A stretch of DNA of 64,000 bases, from positions 1 to 64,000 of the forward strand of contig NZ_JAEHOH010000015.1 of assembly GCF_016522505.1 (NCBI RefSeq), read 5' to 3'. Below, piece by piece: positions 1 to 10,001 of this stretch; the first letter of the stretch is position 1; the number at the start of each line of letters is the position of its first letter. The notes beneath the pieces were generated by a model. That model saw only the letters and a program-made list of their open reading frames with translations, had not been told where the DNA came from and did not search any database. The stretch is from Leucobacter chromiisoli (GTDB taxonomy: Bacteria > Actinomycetota > Actinomycetes > Actinomycetales > Microbacteriaceae). Both the position numbers and the translations under genes were made by a program.

Positions 1-77
1 CTGATCTCGAGCGTGGAATAGCCCTGCACCAAGAGGTGCAAGAGTGACTCGATAGTAGACCAAGGCCAGAACTTCAT
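1..77 (-). CDS. Partial unknown protein, N-terminus only
   Basis: An open frame starts with ATG at position 77 and runs off the left edge, giving 25 residues (MKFWPWSTIESLLHLL followed by VQGYSTLEI). A GGAGG Shine-Dalgarno lies about 7 nt upstream (complement of 86-90), which is the main support. The composition is less GC-biased than the neighbours. I do not recognise the family from this fragment and no function is claimed. Confidence 0.45.
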   Translation of the reverse strand, partial: MKFWPWSTIESLLHLLVQGYSTLEI

Positions 78-82
78 GACAG

Positions 83-103
83 CACCTCCGGGTAAAAGAG
101 GTG
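83..103 (-). promoter_or_regulatory. Small hairpin covering a ribosome binding site
   Basis: CACCTC at 83-88 and GAGGTG at 98-103 form a perfect 6-bp inverted repeat with a 9-nt spacer. On the minus strand one arm contains the Shine-Dalgarno of the gene starting at 77, so the fold could mask it. This is a geometric observation only; such short repeats also arise by chance. Confidence 0.3.
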
Positions 104-259
104 TTGCGTTAGCCCCCTGAAACCACCGACGATCCAGGACATCTACTGTCGAGCGCAGATGGTGCGCGGGGCGGATAGGGCTGGCGGAGCGGATAGGGCG
201 GACGGGACGGGGCGGGGCGGGGTCGCCGACGCCGGGGCGCGGGGCTGGGCGCCGCCGGA

Positions 260-502
260 TCAGGCTCCCGTGTGGAGGTCGCGCAGCCCGTCGAGCACGG
301 CCTCGCGCAGGGTGGGCGGCGCAGCGCCCGAGCAGGCCCGCCTGACGGCCTCGGTGAGCCGCTGATAGACCTGCTCCTCGTCGCGGCACTCGGTGCACCG
401 CTCCAGGTGCTCCCGGATCGGTGCCGACTCCTCGGCGCACAGCTCGCCCCGGATCAGCTCCTCCAGGTTGGCCCTGGCCTCATCGCATCCGCAGCCGCTC
501 AT
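260..502 (-). CDS. rsrA: RsrA-like zinc anti-sigma factor
   Basis: Small (80 aa) zinc-associated anti-sigma factor that in this family binds and silences the disulfide-stress sigma factor SigR/SigH and lets go when its cysteines are oxidised. The ZAS signature H-x3-C-x2-C is visible as HLERCTEC (His32, Cys36, Cys39), with Cys6 as the likely fourth zinc ligand and further cysteines at 4 and 22. The ATG overlaps the stop of sigR by 4 nt, so the two are translationally coupled, as expected for a sigma/anti-sigma pair. It is shorter than Streptomyces RsrA (about 105 aa) and mostly lacks the tail beyond the zinc motif. Confidence 0.9.
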   Translation of the reverse strand: MSGCGCDEARANLEELIRGELCAEESAPIREHLERCTECRDEEQVYQRLTEAVRRACSGAAPPTLREAVLDGLRDLHTGA

Positions 503-1104
503 CGCGACCCTCCCTTCGTATCCGCGCCGATCCCGACGCCCTGCTCACGCGCGTACTCCCCCAGCGACTTCCTCAGCCGCGCTCGTCCCCGGTGCAGCCG
601 ACTCATGACGGTGCCGATGGGCACCTCCACGATGTCCGCGATCTCCTGGTAGGAGAAGCCCTCCACGTCGGCGAGATACACGGCCATGCGGAAATCCTCC
701 GGCAGATCGTTCAACGCCTCCGTGACCACGGTGTCCGGCGTCCGGTCGATCGCCTCGGCCTCGGCCGAGCGGGAGGTCATCGCCGTCGTCGACTCGGCTC
801 CGCCGAGCTGCCAGTCCTCGAGATCCTCGACGACGCCCAGGTAGGGTTCGCGCTGCCGCTTCCGGTAGCCGTTGATGTAGGTGTTCGTCATGATCCGGTA
901 GAGCCAGGCCTTGAGGTTCGTGCCCTCCGCGAAGGACGCGAACGCGGCGTACGCCTTCAGGAAGGTCTCCTGCACGAGATCCTGCGCGTCCTGCGGATTC
1001 CGCGTCATCTTCATCGCCGCCCCGTAGAGCTGGTCGAGAAGGGGAAGTGCGTCGCGGGCGAAGCGCTGCTCCAGCCCCGTCGCCTGGTCGTCGGTGCCGC
1101 TCAC
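499..1104 (-). CDS. sigR: ECF sigma factor SigR/SigH (thiol-oxidative stress)
   Basis: 201-aa ECF-group RNA polymerase sigma factor. Region 2 occupies about residues 15-85, with the segment [17 protein letters not shown] and then the promoter-melting stretch around [16 protein letters not shown]. Region 4 (about 125-185) carries the helix-turn-helix [23 protein letters not shown]. The adjoining RsrA-type gene identifies it as the SigR/SigH class, which controls thioredoxin, mycothiol and protease genes in actinobacteria. A sigma-R-like box pair sits upstream at 1171-1196, consistent with the autoregulation known for this family. Confidence 0.93.
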   Translation of the reverse strand: MSGTDDQATGLEQRFARDALPLLDQLYGAAMKMTRNPQDAQDLVQETFLKAYAAFASFAEGTNLKAWLYRIMTNTYINGYRKRQREPYLGVVEDLEDWQLGGAESTTAMTSRSAEAEAIDRTPDTVVTEALNDLPEDFRMAVYLADVEGFSYQEIADIVEVPIGTVMSRLHRGRARLRKSLGEYAREQGVGIGADTKGGSR

Positions 1105-1170
1105 AGTCTCCGATCCTAGCCGTTCGCGTCACGCGCAGCCCCTCTCTCCGAACCCGCCTCACCTGGGAAC

Positions 1171-1196
1171 AACGCCCGGAGCGGCCGGATATTCCC
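1171..1196 (-). promoter_or_regulatory. Candidate SigR/SigH-type promoter for sigR-rsrA
   Basis: On the minus strand GGGAAT (complement of 1191-1196) is followed after 17 nt by GTTG (complement of 1170-1173). This matches the GGAAT-N(16-19)-GTT pattern recognised by actinobacterial SigR/SigH. The predicted start of transcription is about 60 nt upstream of sigR, giving a positive feedback loop. Confidence 0.65.
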
Positions 1197-1294
1197 GGGG
1201 CCGGGTCCACCGTGGAGCGGTCGTGGAGGAGATCGGCGCACGGCCGCCGCAACCGAGGGCGACAGGACGACGAAACGACGTAGACTCGTGAGCG

Positions 1295-2728
1295 ATGCTG
1301 ATTGCGAAGATGAACCCCCAGGACGACGACGGAGCACGCGCGGGAGAGGCCGGCCCCGGCGATGCCGAACTCTGGGCGGCGCCGACGGCGGGGAGCGCTC
1401 TCCGCGCGACGGTGCCCCTGCCGGGGTCCAAGTCCCTCACGGGCCGCGAGCTGATCCTCTCCGCCCTGGCCGACGGCCCGGGGACGCTGCGCAGGCCCCT
1501 CCACTCCCGCGACTCGGCGCTCATGGTCGACGCGCTGCGCGCGCTCGGCACCGGCATCGAGGAGATCCCGAGCGAGGGCGCGTTCGGCGCCGACCTGCGC
1601 GTCTCCCCCGCCTCCGAGCTGACGGGTTCGACGAGCATCGGCTGCGGTCTGGCCGGTACCGTGATGCGCTTCATCCCACCGGTCGCGGCACTCGCGCTCG
1701 GGCCCGTCGCCTTCGACGGCGACCCGTACGCGCGGAAGCGGCCCATGCGGGCGATCCTCGAGGCGCTGCGCGCCCTCGGCGCCGACATCGCGGACGAGGG
1801 CCGCGGCGCGCTGCCGTTCACCGTGCACGGCTCGGGATCGCTGCGCGGCGGCCGCGTCGAGCTCGATGCGTCGCTCTCCAGCCAGTTCGTCTCGGGGCTC
1901 CTGCTGTCGGCTCCGCGCTTCGACGAGGGCGTGCACGTGGTGCACACGGGCGAGCGCGTCCCGAGCCTGCCGCACATCGAGATGACGGTCGAGGCGCTGC
2001 GGGCCCGCGGCGTCGACGTCTCCTCCCCCGCTCCGCACGAGTGGCGCGTCGAGCCGGGCCCGATCGCGGCGCGCGACCTCACGATCGAGCCGGACCTCTC
2101 GAACGCCGCCCCGTTCCTCGCCGCCGCGCTCGTCGCGGGCGGCAGCGTGTCGGTGCCGAACTGGCCCGACGCGACCACCCAGGTGGGCGATCAGCTGCGC
2201 CGGCTGCTGCCCGAGTTCGGCGCACAGGTGCGGCTCTCCGACGACGGCGTGCTGTCGGTGTCCGGGGATGGCGCGGTGCGAGGCGTGCAGTTGCATGTGC
2301 CGGAGGCCGGAGAGCTCGCCCCCACCCTCGTGGGCCTCGCGGCGCTGGCGGACGGACCGAGCGAGATCACGGGCATCGGCCACATCCGGCACCACGAGAC
2401 GGACCGCATCGCGGCGCTCGTGGCGGAGATCCGGGGCCTCGGCGGCGACGCCGTGGAGCTCGAGGACGGCATCGCCGTGAGGCCGGCGCCGCTGCACGCG
2501 GGCGTCTGGAAGAGCTACGCCGACCACCGCATGGCGACGACGGGGGCCCTCCTCGGCCTGCGGGTCGCGGGGGTCGAGGTCGAGGACATCGCGTCCACCT
2601 CCAAGACGCTGCCGCAGTTCTCGGAGCTGTGGCACGGCATGCTCGGGGACGAGTCGGATGCCGCCGAGCCCGGGGCCGCCGGGTGGCTGCCGACCACCGG
2701 CACGACATTCGGTCCCGACGGTCTCTGA
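1295..2728 (+). CDS. aroA: 3-phosphoshikimate 1-carboxyvinyltransferase (EPSP synthase)
   Basis: Transfers the enolpyruvyl group of phosphoenolpyruvate to shikimate 3-phosphate, the sixth step of chorismate synthesis in the cytoplasm. The 477-aa protein shows the substrate-binding motif [19 protein letters not shown] (about 43-61), the hinge GLAGTVMRF and the C-terminal YADHRMA box. About 30 residues of Asp/Gly-rich sequence precede the core, so the start is uncertain between the ATGs at 1295 and 1310. I chose 1295 because a TAGACT -10 box at 1281-1286 predicts a leaderless or near-leaderless message there. rsgA follows 9 nt after the stop, probably in the same transcript. Confidence 0.93.
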   Translation: MLIAKMNPQDDDGARAGEAGPGDAELWAAPTAGSALRATVPLPGSKSLTGRELILSALADGPGTLRRPLHSRDSALMVDALRALGTGIEEIPSEGAFGADLRVSPASELTGSTSIGCGLAGTVMRFIPPVAALALGPVAFDGDPYARKRPMRAILEALRALGADIADEGRGALPFTVHGSGSLRGGRVELDASLSSQFVSGLLLSAPRFDEGVHVVHTGERVPSLPHIEMTVEALRARGVDVSSPAPHEWRVEPGPIAARDLTIEPDLSNAAPFLAAALVAGGSVSVPNWPDATTQVGDQLRRLLPEFGAQVRLSDDGVLSVSGDGAVRGVQLHVPEAGELAPTLVGLAALADGPSEITGIGHIRHHETDRIAALVAEIRGLGGDAVELEDGIAVRPAPLHAGVWKSYADHRMATTGALLGLRVAGVEVEDIASTSKTLPQFSELWHGMLGDESDAAEPGAAGWLPTTGTTFGPDGL

Positions 2729-2737
2729 CCCCAGACC

Positions 2738-3784
2738 ATGAGCTGGCTGAACTTCGACGACGAGGACGACGTCCCGTACGCGGAGTACGCGGATCACGCC
2801 GTGCGCGAGCGGCCCAACCCGAAGGCGAACCGGCCGCGCACCAAGCGCAGGCCCGACCACGCTGACTCGGTGACGGGCATGGTGACGGGCGTCGACCGCG
2901 GCCGCTACGCCGTGCTCGTAGCGGAGGGCGCGGATCCCGAGGATCGCCGCGAGCGCGAGATCGTCGCGGCGCGCGCCCGTGAGCTGCGGCGCACCTCGAT
3001 CGTCATCGGGGACCGGGTGCAGCTGGTCGGCGACACCAGCGGGGCCGAGGGTTCGCTCGCGCGCATCGTCACCGTCGGGGAGCGGCGCACGCTGCTGCGC
3101 CGCAGCGCCGACGACACCGACCGCGTCGAACGCGTCGTCGTCGCCAACGCCGACCAGATGCTCATCGTGGTCGCGAGCGCCAACCCGGAGCCGCGCGTGC
3201 GGCTCGTCGACCGCTACCTGGTCGCCGCCTACGACGCGGGCATCGCACCGCTGATCTGCATCACCAAGACCGACCTGGCCGACCCCGAGCCGTTCCTCGC
3301 CCACTTCAGCGCGCTCGAGGTGCCGGTGTTCCGCTCGGCGCCGGGAGCGGAGCCGCTGGCCGCGATCCGCCTCGCCCTCGCGGGGCACACCACGGTCTTC
3401 GTCGGCCACTCCGGCGTCGGCAAGTCGACGCTCATCAACGCGCTCGTGCCCGACGCCGGGCGGGCGACCGGTCACGTGAACGAGGTCACGGGACGCGGCC
3501 GGCACACCTCCTCGTCGTCCGTCGCCCTGCGCGTCACGACACCGGCGGGAGACGGCTGGGTCGTCGATACCCCGGGCGTGCGTTCGTTCGGGCTCGGGCA
3601 CGTGACGAGCGAGGGGATCCTGCGCGGTTTCACCGACCTCGCGGAGCTGATCGACCACTGCCCGCGGGGCTGCAGCCACCAGGAGGACGCGCCCGACTGC
3701 GAACTCGACGCGGCGATCGCCGACGGCCGTCTCGACGCCGTGGGCGCGGCCCGAGTGGAGTCGCTGAGGCGCCTGCTGCACTGA
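2738..3784 (+). CDS. rsgA: Ribosome small-subunit-dependent GTPase RsgA
   Basis: Late-stage 30S ribosome assembly GTPase of 348 aa. An N-terminal OB-fold (about 45-125) precedes a circularly permuted GTPase domain in which the G4 motif ITKTDLAD comes before the P-loop GHSGVGKSTLINAL and the G3 motif DTPGVRSFGL, the order diagnostic of this family. A C-terminal Cys/His cluster (CPRGCSHQEDAPDC) is the zinc site. The gene sits 9 nt behind aroA, an arrangement that I recall as frequent in actinobacteria. Its 3' end faces the convergent icd gene across a strong hairpin at 3901-3927. Confidence 0.95.
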   Translation: MSWLNFDDEDDVPYAEYADHAVRERPNPKANRPRTKRRPDHADSVTGMVTGVDRGRYAVLVAEGADPEDRREREIVAARARELRRTSIVIGDRVQLVGDTSGAEGSLARIVTVGERRTLLRRSADDTDRVERVVVANADQMLIVVASANPEPRVRLVDRYLVAAYDAGIAPLICITKTDLADPEPFLAHFSALEVPVFRSAPGAEPLAAIRLALAGHTTVFVGHSGVGKSTLINALVPDAGRATGHVNEVTGRGRHTSSSSVALRVTTPAGDGWVVDTPGVRSFGLGHVTSEGILRGFTDLAELIDHCPRGCSHQEDAPDCELDAAIADGRLDAVGAARVESLRRLLH

Positions 3785-3900
3785 TCTGCAGGTCCGGCCC
3801 GTCCGGCGCGTCCGGCCGCCGTTCGGTGCGGCGATCGGCTCCGCCCGGAGACGCGGATCCCTCCTCCGGCGAGCGGACGATCCTTCTCGCCGAGACAGCA

Positions 3901-3927
3901 GGAGAGGGGCGGCGGCCGCCCCTCTCC
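3901..3927. terminator. Bidirectional terminator between rsgA and icd
   Basis: A perfect 13-bp inverted repeat (GGAGAGGGGCGGC / GCCGCCCCTCTCC) with a 1-nt centre lies between two convergent genes. There is no U-tract, as is common in high-GC actinobacteria. It lies about 115 nt past rsgA and 38 nt past icd. Confidence 0.75.
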
Positions 3928-3964
3928 CGTCTCGCGCTCGATGCGCCCGGCGATCCTCAGACCA

Positions 3965-6316
<2,352 letters not shown>

Positions 6317-6317
6317 C

Positions 6318-6323
6318 TAGGCT
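6318..6323 (+). promoter_or_regulatory. -10 box for leaderless bcp mRNA
   Basis: TAGGCT at 6318-6323 is followed by 7 nt and then the ATG of bcp, so transcription would begin at or next to the start codon. No Shine-Dalgarno is present in those 7 nt. Confidence 0.5.
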
Positions 6324-6330
6324 GGCTGGC

Positions 6331-6804
6331 ATGGCAGATCGCGTGATCCTCGAACCCGGGCAGACCGCCCCCGATTTCTCGCTCCCCGACCAGGACGGCG
6401 TCACCCGAACACTCTCGGAGCTGCGCGGCGAACGGGTGATCCTCTTCTTCTATCCGGAGGCGATGACCCCGGGCTGCACGAAGGAGGCCTGCGACTTCCG
6501 CGACTCCGTCGAACCGCTCGCGGCAGCGGGGTACCGCGTGCTCGGCGTCTCGCGCGACGCCGTCGAGAAGCTGAAGCGCTTCGCCGAGCGGGACGGACTC
6601 ACCTACCCGCTGCTCAGCGATCCCGAGCTCGCCGCCCATCACGCGTACGGCGCCTACGGCGAGAAGAACAGCTACGGACGGATCGTGACGAGCGCCATCC
6701 GCTCCACCTTCGTGGTGGACGAGGAGGGCCGGATCGCCGAGGCGCTGTACAACGTGAAGGCCACCGGGCACGTCGCGCGGGTACGCAAGATGCTCGGCGT
6801 CTGA
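6331..6804 (+). CDS. bcp: Thioredoxin-dependent peroxiredoxin, Bcp/PrxQ type
   Basis: 157-aa atypical 2-Cys peroxiredoxin that reduces hydrogen and alkyl peroxides using thioredoxin. The family motif PEAMTPGCTKEAC places the peroxidatic cysteine at 49 and the resolving cysteine five residues later at 54, the Bcp arrangement. Start chosen at the ATG giving MADRVILEPGQTAPDF; an upstream in-frame ATG would add 34 residues not seen in the family. A TAGGCT box 7 nt upstream suggests leaderless transcription. It is divergent from icd. Confidence 0.93.
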   Translation: MADRVILEPGQTAPDFSLPDQDGVTRTLSELRGERVILFFYPEAMTPGCTKEACDFRDSVEPLAAAGYRVLGVSRDAVEKLKRFAERDGLTYPLLSDPELAAHHAYGAYGEKNSYGRIVTSAIRSTFVVDEEGRIAEALYNVKATGHVARVRKMLGV

Positions 6805-7020
6805 GACGCGGGCGGACTGCTCGCGTGGTTCCGTCCGGGCGCCAGAGGCGCGCGGGCTGCCCTGGCCCCTGGGTCTTCCGGCACCGGATCCCGACACCTC
6901 CGCCGAAAGGCGACTTTTCGCTGCGGAACGCTCGCTCCGCAGCGAAGACCCGCCTCTCGAGGCGGTTCTCCGCTGTCCCGCTCTGCGCTTGCGGAAGTTG
7001 CTGGAGCCTGCACGTGGCCG
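6805..7020. other. Intergenic stretch with three consecutive hairpins
   Basis: No convincing gene. Three perfect stem-loops follow each other within 65 nt: CGCC-GAAA-GGCG at 6901-6912, an 11-bp stem TTCGCTGCGGA / TCCGCAGCGAA at 6917-6946 with an 8-nt loop, and CCGCCTC-TC-GAGGCGG at 6950-6965. They could end bcp transcription or belong to a structured RNA. The stretch leads directly into the decayed hicA-like reading frame. Confidence 0.45.
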
Positions 7021-7212
7021 CTCGCCTTCGGCGACCGGCTCTTGAAGCAGGCCGGATTCCTCCCGCGCCAGGGCAAGGGTGATCACGAGGTGTGGAGCAA
7101 GGGTTCGCTTCAGGTCAGACTCACTCAGACGAGAGAGGTCTCGCCGGGTCTGGTACGAAAGGCGTTGAAGGCGATCGATGCTTCGAAGGGGAATCGTGAG
7201 TATCGAGGTTGA
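7021..7212 (+). pseudogene. HicA-like mRNA interferase remnant
   Basis: The frame ending in TGA at 7210-7212 reads LLKQAGFLPRQGKGDHEVW and then VSPGLVRKALKAI. This is the core of HicA toxins: the KxAGF start, the G-x-H/D-H-x-x-W strand with the catalytic-region histidine, and the terminal VSPGLxRKxLK helix. The normal N-terminus with an ATG/GTG and ribosome site is missing: upstream the frame continues as Arg/Gly-rich sequence without a credible start. I read it as a 5'-truncated, inactive toxin gene. A functional protein from a rare start codon is not excluded. Confidence 0.55.
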
Positions 7213-7312
7213 CGCCCGTCGCTGGGAGCACGGCTGGGAGCTCTGGACCGCGCTCAGGCGGACGCCGCCAAGCGCTCCCGCGAGGTCGCGAGGTCGCGAG
7301 AGAGCTTGTCGA
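7196..7312 (+). pseudogene. HicB-like antitoxin remnant, frameshifted
   Basis: Directly after and overlapping the hicA remnant, GTG at 7196 opens VSIEVDARRWEHGWELW, which resembles the start of HicB antitoxins (a basic strand followed by HGWEL). The similarity then moves into another frame, LDRAQADAAKRSREVAR from 7243, which resembles the Ala/Arg-rich helix near the end of some actinobacterial HicB proteins. The middle domain appears deleted. Toxin then antitoxin order and the 17-nt overlap fit a former hicAB operon. Confidence 0.4.
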
Positions 7313-7581
7313 GGATCGGGGCCGGCATCCCGGCTGGCGCCGGCGTCGACCGCCGCGAACTCGTGCTGCCCTCGCCGACCGTGCCGACGAGCTTCGCCGA
7401 GCTGCGGACCCTCACGCTGATGGGGCGCGGCGACTCGGTCGCGGGCCGCTGGGAACCGTACGGGCTGGAGTGGGTCTACGCGGCCGGCAAGGTCTCACCC
7501 TCGACCTACGAAGTGATCTGGAAAGGAAGGATCGAGCCCCGCCGCCGGGTCGTTCACCCGGCATTCGGCGCGGGATCCTGA
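7306..7581 (+). pseudogene. Unrecognised reading-frame remnant
   Basis: An open frame without start signals encodes about 90 residues including FAELRTLTLMGRGDSVAG and PYGLEWVYAAGKVSPSTYEV. The mix of residues looks more like real protein than a random GC-rich frame, and it follows the HicB-like remnant in the same frame as its last recognisable piece. I cannot name the family. It may be the 3' end of a deleted gene fused to the toxin-antitoxin scar. Confidence 0.3.
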
Positions 7582-7597
7582 GCCGAGCAGGCTCAGG

Positions 7598-8023
7598 TCA
7601 CGTCTCGCGATCCGGATCACCCGGCGCCGCCGGCACCGTCGGCCTCGCCAGCACCGCGGCGAAGAACCCGACCAGCGCGAGCAGCACGAGCGCCCACCCG
7701 AGCAGCGGATCGCCGAGGATTCCCTGCAGCACCCCGGTGCCCGCCGCGAACAGCAGCACGTGGATCGTGAGGGCCGAGCCGCGCGCCCACGGGGCGCGCT
7801 TGGAGAGCGCTCCCGCCAGCGTCGCGCACACCCAGATCCAGGCCAGCAGCAGCGCGATGAGGATGCTGAGGCGCTGCGCGAGGGGCTCGTCGGCCGCGGC
7901 GAAGCTGCTCTGGATCGTGACCCAGAGCAGCGCCGCGCCGCCCAGGCCCTCGCAGATCAGGATCAGCGTGAGCACGGCCCACGCGACCCGCGACCTCGTG
8001 TGAACGACGTCTTGCGGCTGCAT
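7598..8023 (-). CDS. Small integral membrane protein, unknown function
   Basis: 141-aa protein with about four hydrophobic helices (AVLTLILICEGLGGAALLW, ILIALLLAWIWVCATLAGAL, ALTIHVLLFAAGTGVL, GWALVLLALVGFFAAVL). Start ATG at 8023 (MQPQDVVHTRSR) is preferred because GAAAGG stands 8 nt upstream; the longer in-frame start 111 nt upstream runs through AT-rich promoter-like DNA. The protein resembles many anonymous actinobacterial four-helix proteins. No catalytic motif is visible. Two palindromes upstream (8046-8068 and 8072-8084) may control it. Confidence 0.7.
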   Translation of the reverse strand: MQPQDVVHTRSRVAWAVLTLILICEGLGGAALLWVTIQSSFAAADEPLAQRLSILIALLLAWIWVCATLAGALSKRAPWARGSALTIHVLLFAAGTGVLQGILGDPLLGWALVLLALVGFFAAVLARPTVPAAPGDPDRET

Positions 8024-8045
8024 GTCAGGAACCTTTCGGAGTGAT

Positions 8046-8084
8046 TGCAAATTGACTATTGATTTGCACTTGTTTCCGTGAAAC
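8046..8084. promoter_or_regulatory. Two adjacent palindromes in an AT-rich control region
   Basis: TGCAAAT / ATTTGCA (8046-8052 and 8062-8068, 9-nt spacer) and GTTTC-CGT-GAAAC (8072-8084) are both perfect dyads in a conspicuously AT-rich patch between the divergent small membrane protein gene and whiB. They are placed to act as operators for the minus-strand gene. No regulator is encoded next to them. Confidence 0.4.
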
Positions 8085-8159
8085 CATATATTTCGTCGAG
8101 TTTCGCGCACGCCGACGTGAGCAATCTCAGCCACTGTTAGGTAATTACGGCGCGAGTTC

Positions 8160-8165
8160 TAGGCT
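8160..8165 (+). promoter_or_regulatory. -10 box for whiB
   Basis: TAGGCT lies 54 nt upstream of the whiB ATG, with TTAGGT 17 nt further up (8137-8142) as a weak -35. This would give a leader of about 48 nt containing the GGAGG ribosome site at 8207-8211. Confidence 0.35.
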
Positions 8166-8219
8166 ATCCCGGCCTCCGGTTATTCGCGTGCGTGCGTATG
8201 AAGTATGGAGGACGAAAGA

Positions 8220-8468
8220 ATGGATTGGCGCGAGCAGGCTGCATGCCTCACAGTAGACCCCGAGCTCTTCTTCCCGGTGGGCAACACCGGCCCGGCGGTC
8301 GAGCAGATCGAGCGGGCCAAGTCGGTCTGCGCCCGCTGCACCGTGACCGAGATGTGCCTGCAGTACGCGATGGATACGGGCCAGGACTCGGGCGTCTGGG
8401 GCGGCCTCTCCGAGGACGAGCGCCGCGCCCTCAAGCGGCGCGCCGCTCGCGCCCGCCGCGCATCCTGA
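8220..8468 (+). CDS. whiB1: WhiB-family Fe-S transcription regulator (WhiB1 type)
   Basis: 82-aa nitric-oxide/redox-responsive regulator that binds a 4Fe-4S cluster and partners the primary sigma factor in actinobacteria. Four cluster cysteines are at 9, 37, 40 and 46 (C-x2-C-x5-C in the last three), followed by the GVWGG turn (58-62) and the basic tail RRALKRRAARARR that contacts DNA. The opening MDWREQAACL and PELFFPVGNTGPA match WhiB1. ATG at 8220 is chosen because GGAGG lies 8 nt upstream; the in-frame ATG at 8205 lacks a ribosome site. A bidirectional terminator follows 20 nt after the stop. Confidence 0.93.
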   Translation: MDWREQAACLTVDPELFFPVGNTGPAVEQIERAKSVCARCTVTEMCLQYAMDTGQDSGVWGGLSEDERRALKRRAARARRAS

Positions 8469-8488
8469 TCCGCAGCACCGCACCGCAG

Positions 8489-8526
8489 ACGACGAAGGCC
8501 CCCGGAGATCCGGGGGCCTTCGTCGT
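8489..8526. terminator. Bidirectional terminator between whiB and argG
   Basis: A perfect inverted repeat with 17-nt arms (ACGACGAAGGCCCCCGG / CCGGGGGCCTTCGTCGT) and a 4-nt centre sits between convergent genes. The outer part provides an A/T-rich edge on both strands. Confidence 0.85.
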
Positions 8527-8543
8527 ACCCGGGGGCGCGAACG

Positions 8544-10001
<1,458 letters not shown>

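Noticed and set aside
159-365. A 68-codon plus-strand open frame near the left end
   Set aside because: Low-complexity Arg/Gly/Ala product from a G-rich tract, overlapping rsrA on the other strand, without ribosome site.
545-3781. A 1078-codon open frame on the minus strand across sigR, aroA and rsgA
   Set aside because: Antisense shadow of GC-rich genes: composition is Arg/Gly/Ala/Asp-rich without domain motifs, while the overlapped frames carry complete conserved proteins.
6805-7600. tRNA or insertion-sequence remnant in the bcp-downstream gap
   Set aside because: No cloverleaf or TPsiC-like GTTCRA block, no transposase motifs and no flanking target duplication; the visible protein similarity is to HicA/HicB.
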